A stretch of 23,235 nt of DNA, taken from the NCBI GenBank assembly GCA_025360355.1, contig JANYCL010000377.1, positions 1 through 23,235 on the forward strand, written 5' to 3'. The position numbers were made by a program, and so were the translations under genes. Of this stretch, positions 15,773 through 23,235 are shown one piece after another. The notes beneath the pieces were generated by a model. It ran no database searches. It had not been told where the DNA came from and saw only the letters and a program-made list of their open reading frames with translations. The number at the start of each line of letters is the position of its first letter. The stretch's first letter is position 1. Source of the stretch: Sphingobacteriaceae bacterium. Lineage in GTDB: Bacteria; Bacteroidota; Bacteroidia; B-17B0; Aurantibacillaceae.

Positions 15773-17461
15773 ATGAAGAAATTTTTCAATAAAAAAACAT
15801 ATATAGTACTTGCTGCAGCAATAGGAATTTTCTTTTCAAGTTTTGCACCAACCGATCTGTTCGAAGTATCTAAGAATCTCGATATTTTTATTAGTCTTTA
15901 CCGCGTTTTAAACGAATCTTACGTTGATGAAACAAAACCGGGACAATTAATGAAAACAGCAATTGATGCCATGCTTGAGTCATTAGATCCTTACACAAAT
16001 TACATTACTGAAAACGATATTGAAGATTTTATGTACATGACTACCGGCGAATATGGCGGAGTAGGCGCAGCAGTTACAGATATTGACGGAAAAATTATTG
16101 TTGATCCTTACGAAGGTTTTTCAGCTCAACGCGCAGGTATAAAAGCAGGCGATGAGATCATTGAAGTGAACGGACAAGTTGTGAAAGGAAAAAAATCGGA
16201 TGATGTAAAGCCACTGCTTAAAGGTCAGGCAGGATCTCCATTGAAAATAAAAGTAATTCATCCCGGACAAACTGTTGGTGTTGAAATAAGTTTAATGCGC
16301 GAAGAAATTAAAATTTCGGCCGTGCCTTATTCAGCAATGGTAAATAACCAAACCGGTTATATTAAATTAACCAGTTTTACAGAAAATTGCAGTGTGTTGG
16401 TGAAAGACGCACTTTTAAAATTGAAAGAAAAAAATTGCAAATCATTAGTTTTGGATCTACGCGGTAACCCGGGAGGTTTATTATTGGAAGCGGTAAATAT
16501 TGTAAATCTTTTTGTGAAAAAAGGTAAAGAGGTTGTTTATACTGAAGGTAAAGTAAGCGACTGGGATAAAACATACGTTGCAGTTAATAATCCTATCGAT
16601 ACCTTAATGCCAATAGTAGTTTTAATCGATGAAAACTCTGCTTCCGCTGCTGAGATCGTAGCGGGTTCGTTGCAGGATTTTGACAGAGCTGTTTTAATTG
16701 GTTCGCGTTCTTACGGAAAAGGTTTAGTGCAGCAAACAAAACCATTGCTATACAATACTCAAATAAAACTTACTGTTGCAAAATATTATATCCCAAGTGG
16801 TCGTTGTGTACAGGCTTTAGATTATACGCACCGGAATGAAGAAGGAAGAGTAGAGAAAGTCCCTGATTCGTTAATCACAGCATTTAAAACAAGAGGCGGT
16901 CGGATCGTTTATGATGGCGCAGGCGTATTACCTGATTTTAAAACTGAAGAACAGAAATTGAGTAATGTCACGATCGCTTTACTAACCAAGAATCTTATTT
17001 TTAATTACTCAACAGAATACGCTCTCAAGCACGATAAAATAGCAACCGCGAAAGATTTTCAGCTCAGCGAAAAAGAATTTGATGAATTCATCACATATTT
17101 AAAGGACAAAGATTATACTTATAAAACCGAAACAGAATTAACATTTGATGAGTTAAAAAAGAATGCGGAAGACGAGAAATATTTTACTAACATGAAGTCG
17201 GAATATGAAACGCTTGTAGCAAAAGTTAAATCTGAAAAGAAGGATGACCTTATAAAATACAGATCAGAAATAAAACAATTTTTGGAAGAAGAAATTGTAT
17301 CGCGTTATTATTATCAGGTTGGACGCTTAGAGCAAATTGTAAAAGGGGATTCAGATATTAAAACGGCTGTTGAAGTTTTATCGAATGATGCAAAGGTTAA
17401 AAATGTTCTAACAACAATAGAAAAACCTACTAAGCCTTTTAATCCGCGGAAAAGATTTTAA
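15773..17461 (+). CDS. S41 family C-terminal processing protease, 562 aa
   Basis: A periplasmic serine protease of the CtpA/Prc group. It starts with a signal peptide or anchor (residues 1-25, IVLAAAIGIFFSSFA). The N-terminal helical part (30-90, with ESLDPYTNYIT) is typical of the family. A PDZ domain spans about 93-175 (GEYGGVGAAVTD, AGIKAGDEIIEVNG). The protease core has LVLDLRGNPGGLL (225-237), then the catalytic Ser291 in DENSASAAEI and Lys316 in SYGKGLVQ, so the Ser-Lys dyad is intact. A lysine/glutamate-rich helical tail (430-545) is longer than in short CtpA proteins. Substrates may include lipoproteins or peptidoglycan hydrolases. ATG 15773 is 67 bases after rnpA, so it may share that transcript. 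Confidence 0.93.
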   Translation: MKKFFNKKTYIVLAAAIGIFFSSFAPTDLFEVSKNLDIFISLYRVLNESYVDETKPGQLMKTAIDAMLESLDPYTNYITENDIEDFMYMTTGEYGGVGAAVTDIDGKIIVDPYEGFSAQRAGIKAGDEIIEVNGQVVKGKKSDDVKPLLKGQAGSPLKIKVIHPGQTVGVEISLMREEIKISAVPYSAMVNNQTGYIKLTSFTENCSVLVKDALLKLKEKNCKSLVLDLRGNPGGLLLEAVNIVNLFVKKGKEVVYTEGKVSDWDKTYVAVNNPIDTLMPIVVLIDENSASAAEIVAGSLQDFDRAVLIGSRSYGKGLVQQTKPLLYNTQIKLTVAKYYIPSGRCVQALDYTHRNEEGRVEKVPDSLITAFKTRGGRIVYDGAGVLPDFKTEEQKLSNVTIALLTKNLIFNYSTEYALKHDKIATAKDFQLSEKEFDEFITYLKDKDYTYKTETELTFDELKKNAEDEKYFTNMKSEYETLVAKVKSEKKDDLIKYRSEIKQFLEEEIVSRYYYQVGRLEQIVKGDSDIKTAVEVLSNDAKVKNVLTTIEKPTKPFNPRKRF

Positions 17462-17471
17462 ATCTAATTTG

Positions 17472-17506
17472 CCCTTCGGCAAGCTCAGGATGACAGATTG
17501 AATCTG
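17472..17506. repeat. Suspected dispersed intergenic repeat
   Basis: In the 89-base gap between two convergent genes, 17472-17495 reads CCCTTCGGCAAGCTCAGG followed by ATGACA, which resembles a short sequence I have seen scattered between genes in many bacteria (CTTCGACAAGCTCAGG-type). It is followed by a perfect 6-bp palindrome CAGATT-G-AATCTG. A small hairpin TTGCC-CTTC-GGCAA overlaps the left end. No strong T-tract terminator is present here. Confidence 0.4.
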
Positions 17507-17550
17507 GTTGTCTGAATTTTTCGAATGAATTATGAATTTGAAAGCAATGC

Positions 17551-18621
17551 TTAATGAAGAATTTTAAACACGAGCTCCTTAAGTAATTCGCCATTTGGCG
17601 TACCACTGTTATCTACACCTTTTGTTTTCAGATCACATTCTTTTAAATAAGAAAAAACCTGTTTTAATTTTCCGGTGTTGTAATTAGATGCAGCTTTTGC
17701 ATAACCCTCTACAAAAAAAGGATTTACTCCTAAAGCTGTTGCTGCAGTGAATTTACTTTTATCGGGAAGAAAATGATACTTTAATATTTTAGAGAAATAA
17801 TTGTATAACGAACCCGTGATCATAACAGGATGATGTTCTTTTTCGTTAGCTGCAAAATAATTAATGATGCGGTTTGCTTTTAAAATATCTTTTTTCGCAA
17901 GCGCATCCTGAAATTCAAAAATATTATAATCTTTACTAATGCCGATATTATCCTGAACAGACTCAGCTGTAATTTCGCTACCTTCTTTTAAATTTATGAC
18001 AAGCTTATTTATTTCGTTTACAATTTTAGAAAGATCCTTACCTAAAAATTCAGCCATTAAAAAAGATGCTTTCGGACTAATAACATATTTTTTTTCCTTT
18101 ACATAATTATTGATCCAATCCGGCACTTGGTTATCGTACAATTGGGAGAACTCAACATACACTGCGTTCTTTGTAATGGCTTTCGCCAATGCGCTGCGTT
18201 TATCTAATGTTTTGTATTTATAACAAAAAACTAAAATGGTTGTCGGCTGTGGATTTAAAATATATTGCAGGAACTGAGCAGAAGCATTTGATTTTTTATT
18301 ATCCTGAGCGCTGTCTCCTTCTTCATCTGCATCAGCGCTTTTATTTAATTCTTTTATGTTTTGTGCTTCTTTTACAATTACCACCTGATATTCGCTCATC
18401 ATCGGGAATTGTTTCGCTAAACTTAAAATAGAAGCGAGATCAGTGTCTTTTCCGTAAACAACAGTTTGATTAAATTCTCTTTCACTTTCATCCAAAACAG
18501 TTGCTTCAATTTTATCAGAGATCAGATCAATATAATAAGGTTCTTCACCGCATAAAAAATATACTGGCTTAAAAAGCCGGCGATTAATATCGAGTAATAA
18601 TGGATTTAATTCTTTACTCAT
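17551..18621 (-). CDS. holA: DNA polymerase III subunit delta, 356 aa
   Basis: The delta subunit of the clamp loader, which opens the beta sliding clamp during replication. The N-terminal FKPVYFLCGEEPYYIDLISDKI is the degenerate AAA+ nucleotide-site region of HolA (normally YLLxGEExxLI), and the following FPMMSEYQVVIVKEAQNI matches the P-F-x-xxrRvvvvk-a strand. A central helical part (LGKDLSKIVNEINKLVI) and the C-terminal collar domain (KQVFSYLKECDLKTKGV, then ELLKELVFKIL) complete the protein. Length is close to the E. coli subunit (343). An acidic insert DADEEGDSAQDN near residue 100 is unusual. ATG 18621 is three bases after the ALDH stop, so the gene is the last of the deoC-ALDH-holA transcript. 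Confidence 0.92.
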   Translation of the reverse strand: MSKELNPLLLDINRRLFKPVYFLCGEEPYYIDLISDKIEATVLDESEREFNQTVVYGKDTDLASILSLAKQFPMMSEYQVVIVKEAQNIKELNKSADADEEGDSAQDNKKSNASAQFLQYILNPQPTTILVFCYKYKTLDKRSALAKAITKNAVYVEFSQLYDNQVPDWINNYVKEKKYVISPKASFLMAEFLGKDLSKIVNEINKLVINLKEGSEITAESVQDNIGISKDYNIFEFQDALAKKDILKANRIINYFAANEKEHHPVMITGSLYNYFSKILKYHFLPDKSKFTAATALGVNPFFVEGYAKAASNYNTGKLKQVFSYLKECDLKTKGVDNSGTPNGELLKELVFKILH

Positions 18622-18624
18622 GGT

Positions 18625-20094
18625 CTAAAAACTCAAATAAGGCATTAAACCATGTAACCCGCCTTCGCGACCAAAACCACTTTCTTTATAACCGCCAAAC
18701 GGAGAAGCAGGATCGAATTTATTATATGTGTTAGCCCAAACAACACCGGCACGTAATTTACTCGTAAGATTAAATATTTTTGAACCTTTGTCGGTCCAAA
18801 CTCCGGCGCTTAGTCCGTACGGAATGTTATTGGCTTTTTCAATTACTTCTTCAATGGTACGGAAAGTTTGTATCGCTAAAACCGGACCAAATATTTCTTC
18901 CTGCACAATGCGGTGTGATTGTGATGTATGTAAAAATAAAGTTGGTCTGCAGAAAAATCCTTTTGAAGGAATTGCACATTTGCTTTGATACATTTCTGCA
19001 CCTTCATCAACACCAATTTTAATGTACTCGTTAATTTTATTTAATTGCTCTTTCGAATTAATTGCGCCAATGTCGGTGTTTTTGTCAAGAGGATCGCCAA
19101 CAATTAAAGTTTCTAAACGTTGTTTTAATTTACTGATCACAATATCTGCAACATTTTCCTGTACAAATAAACGTGAGCCGGCGCAGCAAACATGTCCTTG
19201 ATTAAAAAATATTCCGTTCACAATTCCTTCTACAGCCTGATCGATCGGTGCATCATCAAAAATAATATTCGCTGCTTTACCACCTAACTCAAGAGTTACT
19301 TTTTTATTTGTTCCGGCAATTGATTTCTGAATTAATTTTCCAACATCAGTACTTCCCGTAAATGCAACTTTATTTACTTTAGGATGATTGACCATTGCAG
19401 CTCCTGTTTTTCCGAAGCCTGTAATAATATTTACAACACCGTCAGGCAATCCGCTGTCGCGAATAAGTTCTGCTAATTTTAAAGCAGTGAGCGGAGTAGT
19501 TTCCGCAGGCTTTAAAACAACAGTGTTTCCTGTTGCTAATGCAGGAGCAATTTTCCAGGCGGCCATTAACAATGGAAAATTCCATGGAATAATTTGTGCA
19601 GCTACACCAAGCGACTGTGGTTTTTTATTGGGAAAAGCGTAATCTAATTTATCGGCCCAGCCTGCGTAATAAAAAAAGTGATTGGCTGCTAAAGGAATAT
19701 CTGCATCTCTGCTCTCGCGAATGGATTTACCGCCATTCATACTTTCAATTACTGCAAATTCACGCGCGCGTTCTTGCATTAAGCGTGCAATACGGAAAAT
19801 ATATTTGCTGCGTTCTTTAACGGGCATTTTTTTCCACACTTTATCATAAGCGTTCTTTGCTGAGGTAACTGCCAGATCAACATCTTTTTCATTGGCTTCC
19901 GCAACCTCCGCTAATTTTTCTTCGGTGGCAGGATTGATGGTTGCAAAATATTTTTTACTGTTGGGTTTTACAAATTTCCCGTTAATAAAAAGATCGTATT
20001 GCTTTTTTAATTTAATATGATCAGTACTTTCCGGTGCAGGAGCATATTTCCAGTCGGTAAAAAATTCGTTTGTTATATTTTCTTCTTTCTTCAT
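18625..20094 (-). CDS. NAD(P)-dependent aldehyde dehydrogenase, 489 aa
   Basis: A soluble ALDH-superfamily enzyme that oxidises an aldehyde to the acid. All active residues are visible: cofactor-binding IIPWNFP (168-174), the ANLKP-type VVLKPAETT, GFTGST-like VAFTGSTDVG, general base Glu269 in VTLELGGK, and the nucleophile Cys303 in QGHVCCAGSR; EEIFGPV and PFGGYKESGFGRE follow as expected. The N-terminus carries an extra 30 residues (to LKKQYDLFING), which resembles the ALDH16-like group that is often found with deoC. Because the gene directly follows deoC, acetaldehyde from deoxyribose 5-phosphate cleavage is the best candidate substrate, though this is inference. The ATG at 20094 gives a normal family length. 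Confidence 0.9.
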   Translation of the reverse strand: MKKEENITNEFFTDWKYAPAPESTDHIKLKKQYDLFINGKFVKPNSKKYFATINPATEEKLAEVAEANEKDVDLAVTSAKNAYDKVWKKMPVKERSKYIFRIARLMQERAREFAVIESMNGGKSIRESRDADIPLAANHFFYYAGWADKLDYAFPNKKPQSLGVAAQIIPWNFPLLMAAWKIAPALATGNTVVLKPAETTPLTALKLAELIRDSGLPDGVVNIITGFGKTGAAMVNHPKVNKVAFTGSTDVGKLIQKSIAGTNKKVTLELGGKAANIIFDDAPIDQAVEGIVNGIFFNQGHVCCAGSRLFVQENVADIVISKLKQRLETLIVGDPLDKNTDIGAINSKEQLNKINEYIKIGVDEGAEMYQSKCAIPSKGFFCRPTLFLHTSQSHRIVQEEIFGPVLAIQTFRTIEEVIEKANNIPYGLSAGVWTDKGSKIFNLTSKLRAGVVWANTYNKFDPASPFGGYKESGFGREGGLHGLMPYLSF

Positions 20095-20110
20095 TTTATT
20101 TTTCTTTTAT

Positions 20111-20138
20111 CTGCTTACTGCCAACTGCCACTGCCTAC
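20111..20138. repeat. Short GGCAGT-type tandem repeat, suspected dispersed element
   Basis: On the minus strand these 28 bases read as four near copies of a 6-7-base unit (GTAGGCA, GTGGCA, GTTGGCA, GTAAGCA). The stretch occupies the gap between deoC and the aldehyde dehydrogenase gene and has no ORF. It looks like the short GGCAGT-rich repeats found between genes in some Bacteroidota genomes. It does not form a strong hairpin and contains no T-tract. Confidence 0.45.
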
Positions 20139-20165
20139 TTTCCGAATCTCCTTAATACATGTATG

Positions 20166-21056
20166 TTAGTCATTACTGATGTAGTCTTTGCTATAATATG
20201 CGCCCATCTGTTCTTTTCCTAATTGCAAAATAATATCGTTCGCTAAACTGCTTGCACCAAAACGAAACCACTCATTGCTTAACCATTTATTTCCCAATGT
20301 TTCGTGCAGCATTACCAAATATTGCAAAGCAACTTTTGATGTTGATATTCCACCCGCAGGTTTCATACCTATCATTTTTCCTGTTTTGTGATAATGATCA
20401 TTAATAGCATGTAACATCACTAAAGTTACGGGCATTGTTGCAGCGGGCTGAATTTTCCCCGTTGATGTTTTTATAAAATCTGCTCCTGCTAAAATAGCAA
20501 TGTCAGATGCTTTTCTAACATTATCTAAAGTACAAAGTTCTCCTGTTTCTAAAATAACTTTTAATCTCGCTTTCCCACACGCTTCTTTAATTGCTGCGAT
20601 CTCGTCAAACACAAAATTGTAATTGCCTTCTAAAAATTCGCCGCGACTAATTACCATATCCACTTCATCAGCACCATCATTTACTGCTAATTTTGTATCG
20701 GTTATTTTTATTTCAAGTGTTGAGTTTCCGCTTGGAAAAGCTGTCGCAACGGACGCAACTTTAACACCTGAATTTCCTAATTCTTTTTTTGCGATCTTCA
20801 CATAAGTCGGATAAACACACACTGCAGCAACAGTAGGCAATCCTTTAATATTATCAGCCGGGTGCATGGCTTTATAACACATTTGTCTAACCTTTCCTTC
20901 AGTATCTTTTCCTTCGAGAGTAGTAAGATCGATCATATTAAGGGCCAATTTTAACCCTTGAATTTTGCTTTGTTTTTTTATGCTGCGTGAATTAAAACGG
21001 GCTATTCTCTCCTCAATGCCAACCTGGTCAACCGTAGGACTATTATCAAATTTCAT
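20166..21056 (-). CDS. deoC: Deoxyribose-phosphate aldolase, 296 aa
   Basis: Cleaves 2-deoxyribose 5-phosphate to glyceraldehyde 3-phosphate and acetaldehyde in deoxynucleoside catabolism. It is of the longer E. coli type: MIDLTTLEGKDTEGKV near the start, then GADEVDMVI (the catalytic Asp at 133 of this model), VILETGEL, the Schiff-base lysine in ADFIKTSTGK (Lys196), and the proton-relay lysine in GMKPAGG (Lys232). FRFGASSLAND binds the phosphate. I choose ATG 21056; a TTG at 21098 would add 14 residues but would leave only 24 bases to the divergent gene and no room for a promoter. The family is about 220-260 aa, so the N-terminal extension (residues 1-30) is real. It heads the operon with the aldehyde dehydrogenase and holA. 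Confidence 0.94.
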   Translation of the reverse strand: MKFDNSPTVDQVGIEERIARFNSRSIKKQSKIQGLKLALNMIDLTTLEGKDTEGKVRQMCYKAMHPADNIKGLPTVAAVCVYPTYVKIAKKELGNSGVKVASVATAFPSGNSTLEIKITDTKLAVNDGADEVDMVISRGEFLEGNYNFVFDEIAAIKEACGKARLKVILETGELCTLDNVRKASDIAILAGADFIKTSTGKIQPAATMPVTLVMLHAINDHYHKTGKMIGMKPAGGISTSKVALQYLVMLHETLGNKWLSNEWFRFGASSLANDIILQLGKEQMGAYYSKDYISND

Positions 21057-21104
21057 ATTCTGCAAATCACCATAAAAATAATTCTTTTTTTGGTTCAATA
21101 AGCG

Positions 21105-21112
21105 TAAATTTA
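21105..21112 (+). promoter_or_regulatory. Possible -7 box for cysC
   Basis: TAAATTTA, one base off TAnnTTTG, lies 10 bases before the cysC ATG in the short divergent gap with deoC. The predicted start near 21118 leaves a leader of about five bases. No TTG is seen at 19 bases upstream. Confidence 0.25.
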
Positions 21113-21122
21113 TTGAATAATT

Positions 21123-21653
21123 ATGCCTTCTGTTACACCAATAGTTTTATGGATGACCGGCCTCTCAGGGGCGGGAAAATCAACAATTGCTTATGCACTC
21201 GAAGAGAAACTGCAAAAAGAAAATATTCTTTGTGAAGTTTTAGACGGAGATGTTCTGCGTAATGGTATCAATGCCGGATTAAGTTTTTCGGAGACTGACC
21301 GTAAAGAAAACATCAGGCGTACAGCCGAAATTGCTAAGCTATTATGTGCCAATGGTTTTATAGTTATTTGCAGTTTAATTACACCGACAAATGACTTAAG
21401 ATCTATTGCTAAATCAATTTTGGGAGATAAATTTAAATTGGTTCATATTTCAACTTCTCTCGAAATTTGTCAAAACCGCGATGTAAAAGGGTTGTACGGT
21501 AAGGCCATGAAAGGCGAAATCCCTAATTTTACAGGAATATCGGCGCCGTTTGATGTTCCGGAAAAGGCACATTTCATAATTGATACACAAAACCAATCAG
21601 AAAACCAGAGTGTTGAGTCGCTTTATGTTTTTTTAAGGAATTTAAACAGCTAA
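21123..21653 (+). CDS. cysC: Adenylylsulfate (APS) kinase, 176 aa
   Basis: Phosphorylates adenosine 5'-phosphosulfate with ATP to PAPS, the sulfate donor for sulfotransferases or assimilation. The Walker A motif is GLSGAGKST (13-21), followed by EVLDGDVLRNGIN (38-50), FSETDRKENIRR (55-66) and DVKGLYGKAMKGEIPNFTGI (120-139), all diagnostic of CysC. Length fits the single-domain enzyme (about 180). In the loop that normally reads ISPxR, residues are LITPTND, so the serine phosphorylated in E. coli CysC (Ser109) is replaced by Thr87. No ATP sulfurylase (cysND), PAPS reductase or sulfotransferase is visible in the window. The ATG at 21123 fits. The transferase gene follows after 18 bases. Confidence 0.93.
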   Translation: MPSVTPIVLWMTGLSGAGKSTIAYALEEKLQKENILCEVLDGDVLRNGINAGLSFSETDRKENIRRTAEIAKLLCANGFIVICSLITPTNDLRSIAKSILGDKFKLVHISTSLEICQNRDVKGLYGKAMKGEIPNFTGISAPFDVPEKAHFIIDTQNQSENQSVESLYVFLRNLNS

Positions 21654-21671
21654 TACCGCTAATTTTAGAAA

Positions 21672-22934
21672 ATGTTTTTTTGTAAGAATATAGAGAAATT
21701 GTTTCACCAGAGCAATGGTAAAAATAAACTCGAAAAAGAGTTGAGTTTTGTGACATTTGATTCTGCTGAAGAAGTAGAAAAAGATCATTGGAATGAAATT
21801 TTACAAAACAGAAATATTTTTTTAGATCTTAATTATCTTAAAACATTAGATTCTATTTCACGCAAAAATTTTCAATCGCGTTTTGTTATTGTTTATAATC
21901 ATACGGAACCTTATGCCATTGCCTATTTTCAGGTAATAGATTTTCAGGCAGGAGTGTTAGGCGAATTGCTGGAGAGTAAAGTGAATACAGTAAAATCAAA
22001 ACGGACGCAATTATTCGAAAGTTATATTGGTGATAATAAAGATGAAGTGTTAATGCGGTTGTTAACATGCGGGAATAATATTGTAAGTGGTGAGCATGCT
22101 TTTTTGTTTAAAGAAAAAATGCCGAAACAGGAAGAGTTTAAAATAATCGAAGATCTTATCGACCGTTTAAGCAGCAGAGAAAAATTACGAGGAAAAGTAT
22201 CGGCCGTAATGGTTAAGGATTTCGAATCACCATTATTAAAAAAAGCAAAATGTTTTTTTAGTCAGGATAAATATATTGAGTTTAGCGTTGAACCTAACAT
22301 GGTTGTAGATATTCCTGAAAAAATAAAAACTGTAGCAGAGTACATTGCATTATTCTCAAAAAAATACCGCAACCGTGCGAAAGGAATTTTAAAACATGCA
22401 GCGGCAATTACGGTTAAGACATTAGACTTTGAAGAACTAAAAAAGGAAAATAAAAATATTTACAAATTGTACGAAATGGTGTACGATCACGCTAAATTTA
22501 AATTGGTGAAGTTGCCTGAGACTTATTTTTTAGATCTAAAGAAAAATTTCCCTAATAAATTTAGTGTTACAGCGTTTTACTATAATGAAAAAATGGTTGC
22601 GTTTAGCTCTGGTATCGAAATGTCTGACTCAACATTAGAAGCGCATTATATTGGTTTTGATTATGAGTTGAACAAAGAAATTGACCTTTATCAAAATATG
22701 TTGTATAATTTTTTAGAGCAAGCCATTGCATTAAAAAAGACGCGATTAAATCTTGGTCGCACCGCCGGTGAAATAAAAAGCACTATTGGTGCTTATGCGC
22801 AGGAATTAACTTGTTATATTAAACCACAGAATACAGTTTCGCGTTTGGTATTGAAACCATTCATTAATTTCCTTCAGCCAAGTGATTGGGTTCCGAGAAA
22901 TCCTTTTAAGGAGGAATCGTTGAGTGTCGGTTAG
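21672..22934 (+). CDS. FemAB/GNAT-like (peptidogalycan-type) acyltransferase, 420 aa
   Basis: A large GNAT-fold protein of the FemAB-like group called peptidogalycan biosynthesis/recognition or BioF2-like acetyltransferase. The clearest mark is near the C-terminus: LNLGRTAGEIKSTIGA, which matches the family block GRTAxEIKSxxGA. SKKYRNRAKGILKH (near 235) and VTAFYYNEKMVAFSSGIEMSD (about 297-317) are also typical of the second GNAT half. No signal peptide or membrane helix is seen, so it is cytosolic. Family members transfer aminoacyl or acyl groups to unknown acceptors, and the function in Bacteroidota is not established. It is placed 18 bases after cysC, likely in one transcript; whether it acts in a sulfated-lipid or glycan pathway cannot be told from sequence. 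Confidence 0.75.
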   Translation: MFFCKNIEKLFHQSNGKNKLEKELSFVTFDSAEEVEKDHWNEILQNRNIFLDLNYLKTLDSISRKNFQSRFVIVYNHTEPYAIAYFQVIDFQAGVLGELLESKVNTVKSKRTQLFESYIGDNKDEVLMRLLTCGNNIVSGEHAFLFKEKMPKQEEFKIIEDLIDRLSSREKLRGKVSAVMVKDFESPLLKKAKCFFSQDKYIEFSVEPNMVVDIPEKIKTVAEYIALFSKKYRNRAKGILKHAAAITVKTLDFEELKKENKNIYKLYEMVYDHAKFKLVKLPETYFLDLKKNFPNKFSVTAFYYNEKMVAFSSGIEMSDSTLEAHYIGFDYELNKEIDLYQNMLYNFLEQAIALKKTRLNLGRTAGEIKSTIGAYAQELTCYIKPQNTVSRLVLKPFINFLQPSDWVPRNPFKEESLSVG

Positions 22935-22937
22935 AAT

Positions 22938-23235
22938 TTAATTTCCCGTCTCAAAATCTATACTTCTTCTGGAGGGAAGTGAATTATCTTTTTTATCGGC
23001 GTAAAAAAGTCTTCCATCATGAGTAAGTATTGCCAGCTTGTATCTATTGTCATCAAAGTGGATATATATCTTTTTCCCTTCTACGACCGCATAACATTTA
23101 TCCAGTAATGTTTCACTTGATCTCAGGGATAGGAAAATCATATCGGCAACAGAAGAATCTTTGGTGACAACGATTTTTTGAATTGCAGGATTATTTAAGT
23201 AAAGATCCTTGCTACTCAAGTAAATTCCTTCTTTT
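22938..23235 (-). CDS. Unknown protein, C-terminal 98 residues, cut by the window edge
   Basis: The frame remains open to the last complete codon of the window, so the gene is 5'-partial. A TTG at 23219 could be taken as a start, but the residues before it (KEGIY) join LSSKDLYLNNPAI into a typical Bacteroidota opening, a GIYL.x.DfxnN-type segment found near the N-terminus of small secreted proteins of unknown function. Visible features are a VVEGKKIYIHFDDNRYKL strand pair and HDGRLFYADKK. No signal peptide is in view. The function is unknown. The stop codon is three bases from the stop of the convergent transferase gene. Confidence 0.65.
   Translation of the reverse strand, partial: KEGIYLSSKDLYLNNPAIQKIVVTKDSSVADMIFLSLRSSETLLDKCYAVVEGKKIYIHFDDNRYKLAILTHDGRLFYADKKDNSLPSRRSIDFETGN

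Noticed and set aside
21057..21098. TTG start of deoC at 21098
   Set aside because: It adds a low-complexity Asn/Lys-rich stretch and leaves no room for promoters between the divergent genes. Kept only as an alternative.

Overview
The window is a piece of a Bacteroidota chromosome. The evidence is AT-rich DNA with few Shine-Dalgarno sites, several start regions carrying the Bacteroidota -7 box TAnnTTTG, a protein with a type IX secretion (T9SS) C-terminal sorting domain, ribosomal protein THX, a Bacteroidota-style SPOR protein, and rnpA next to an S41 protease. I see no rRNA, tRNA, CRISPR array, phage genes or transposase. Genes are tightly packed and no stretch longer than 300 bases lacks one.

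Layout. 1-201: end of gatA (+). 202-1017: unknown secreted protein (-). 1148-5869: three (+) genes for exported proteins, namely an unknown 556-residue protein, an M48-type zinc metalloprotease and a probable outer-membrane barrel; a strong intrinsic terminator lies just before the protease start codon. 5871-14185: six (-) genes, namely a GPAT/PlsC-like acyltransferase, a PaaK-like adenylate-forming ligase, a large T9SS cargo protein, a C45-type Ntn hydrolase, a CrtI/RetSat-like FAD oxidoreductase and a SPOR protein. A 96-bp hairpin repeat lies between the hydrolase and the T9SS gene. 14281-17461: Bax-inhibitor-1 membrane protein (+), thx (-), rnpA (+) and a C-terminal processing protease (+). 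17551-21056: deoC, an aldehyde dehydrogenase and holA (all -). 21123-22934: APS kinase and a FemAB/GNAT-like transferase (+). 22938-23235: C-terminal part of an unknown protein (-) that runs off the window edge.

How genes may work together. DeoC releases acetaldehyde from deoxyribose 5-phosphate, and the next gene encodes an aldehyde dehydrogenase with all catalytic residues, which suggests a deoxynucleoside salvage branch sharing a transcript with a replication clamp-loader subunit. The ligase and acyltransferase are 1 nt apart and probably activate and transfer an acyl or aryl-acyl group; the C45 hydrolase and FAD desaturase-like enzyme nearby make a lipid or pigment-tailoring role possible, but no ketosynthase or acyl carrier protein is present. 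rnpA, thx, holA and gatA are housekeeping genes scattered among envelope genes.

Most notable points: the attenuator-like terminator inside the protease leader; rnpA whose conserved N-terminus extends upstream of any ATG; -7 boxes so close to some ATGs that the mRNAs may be nearly leaderless; and three intergenic repeat-like sequences.
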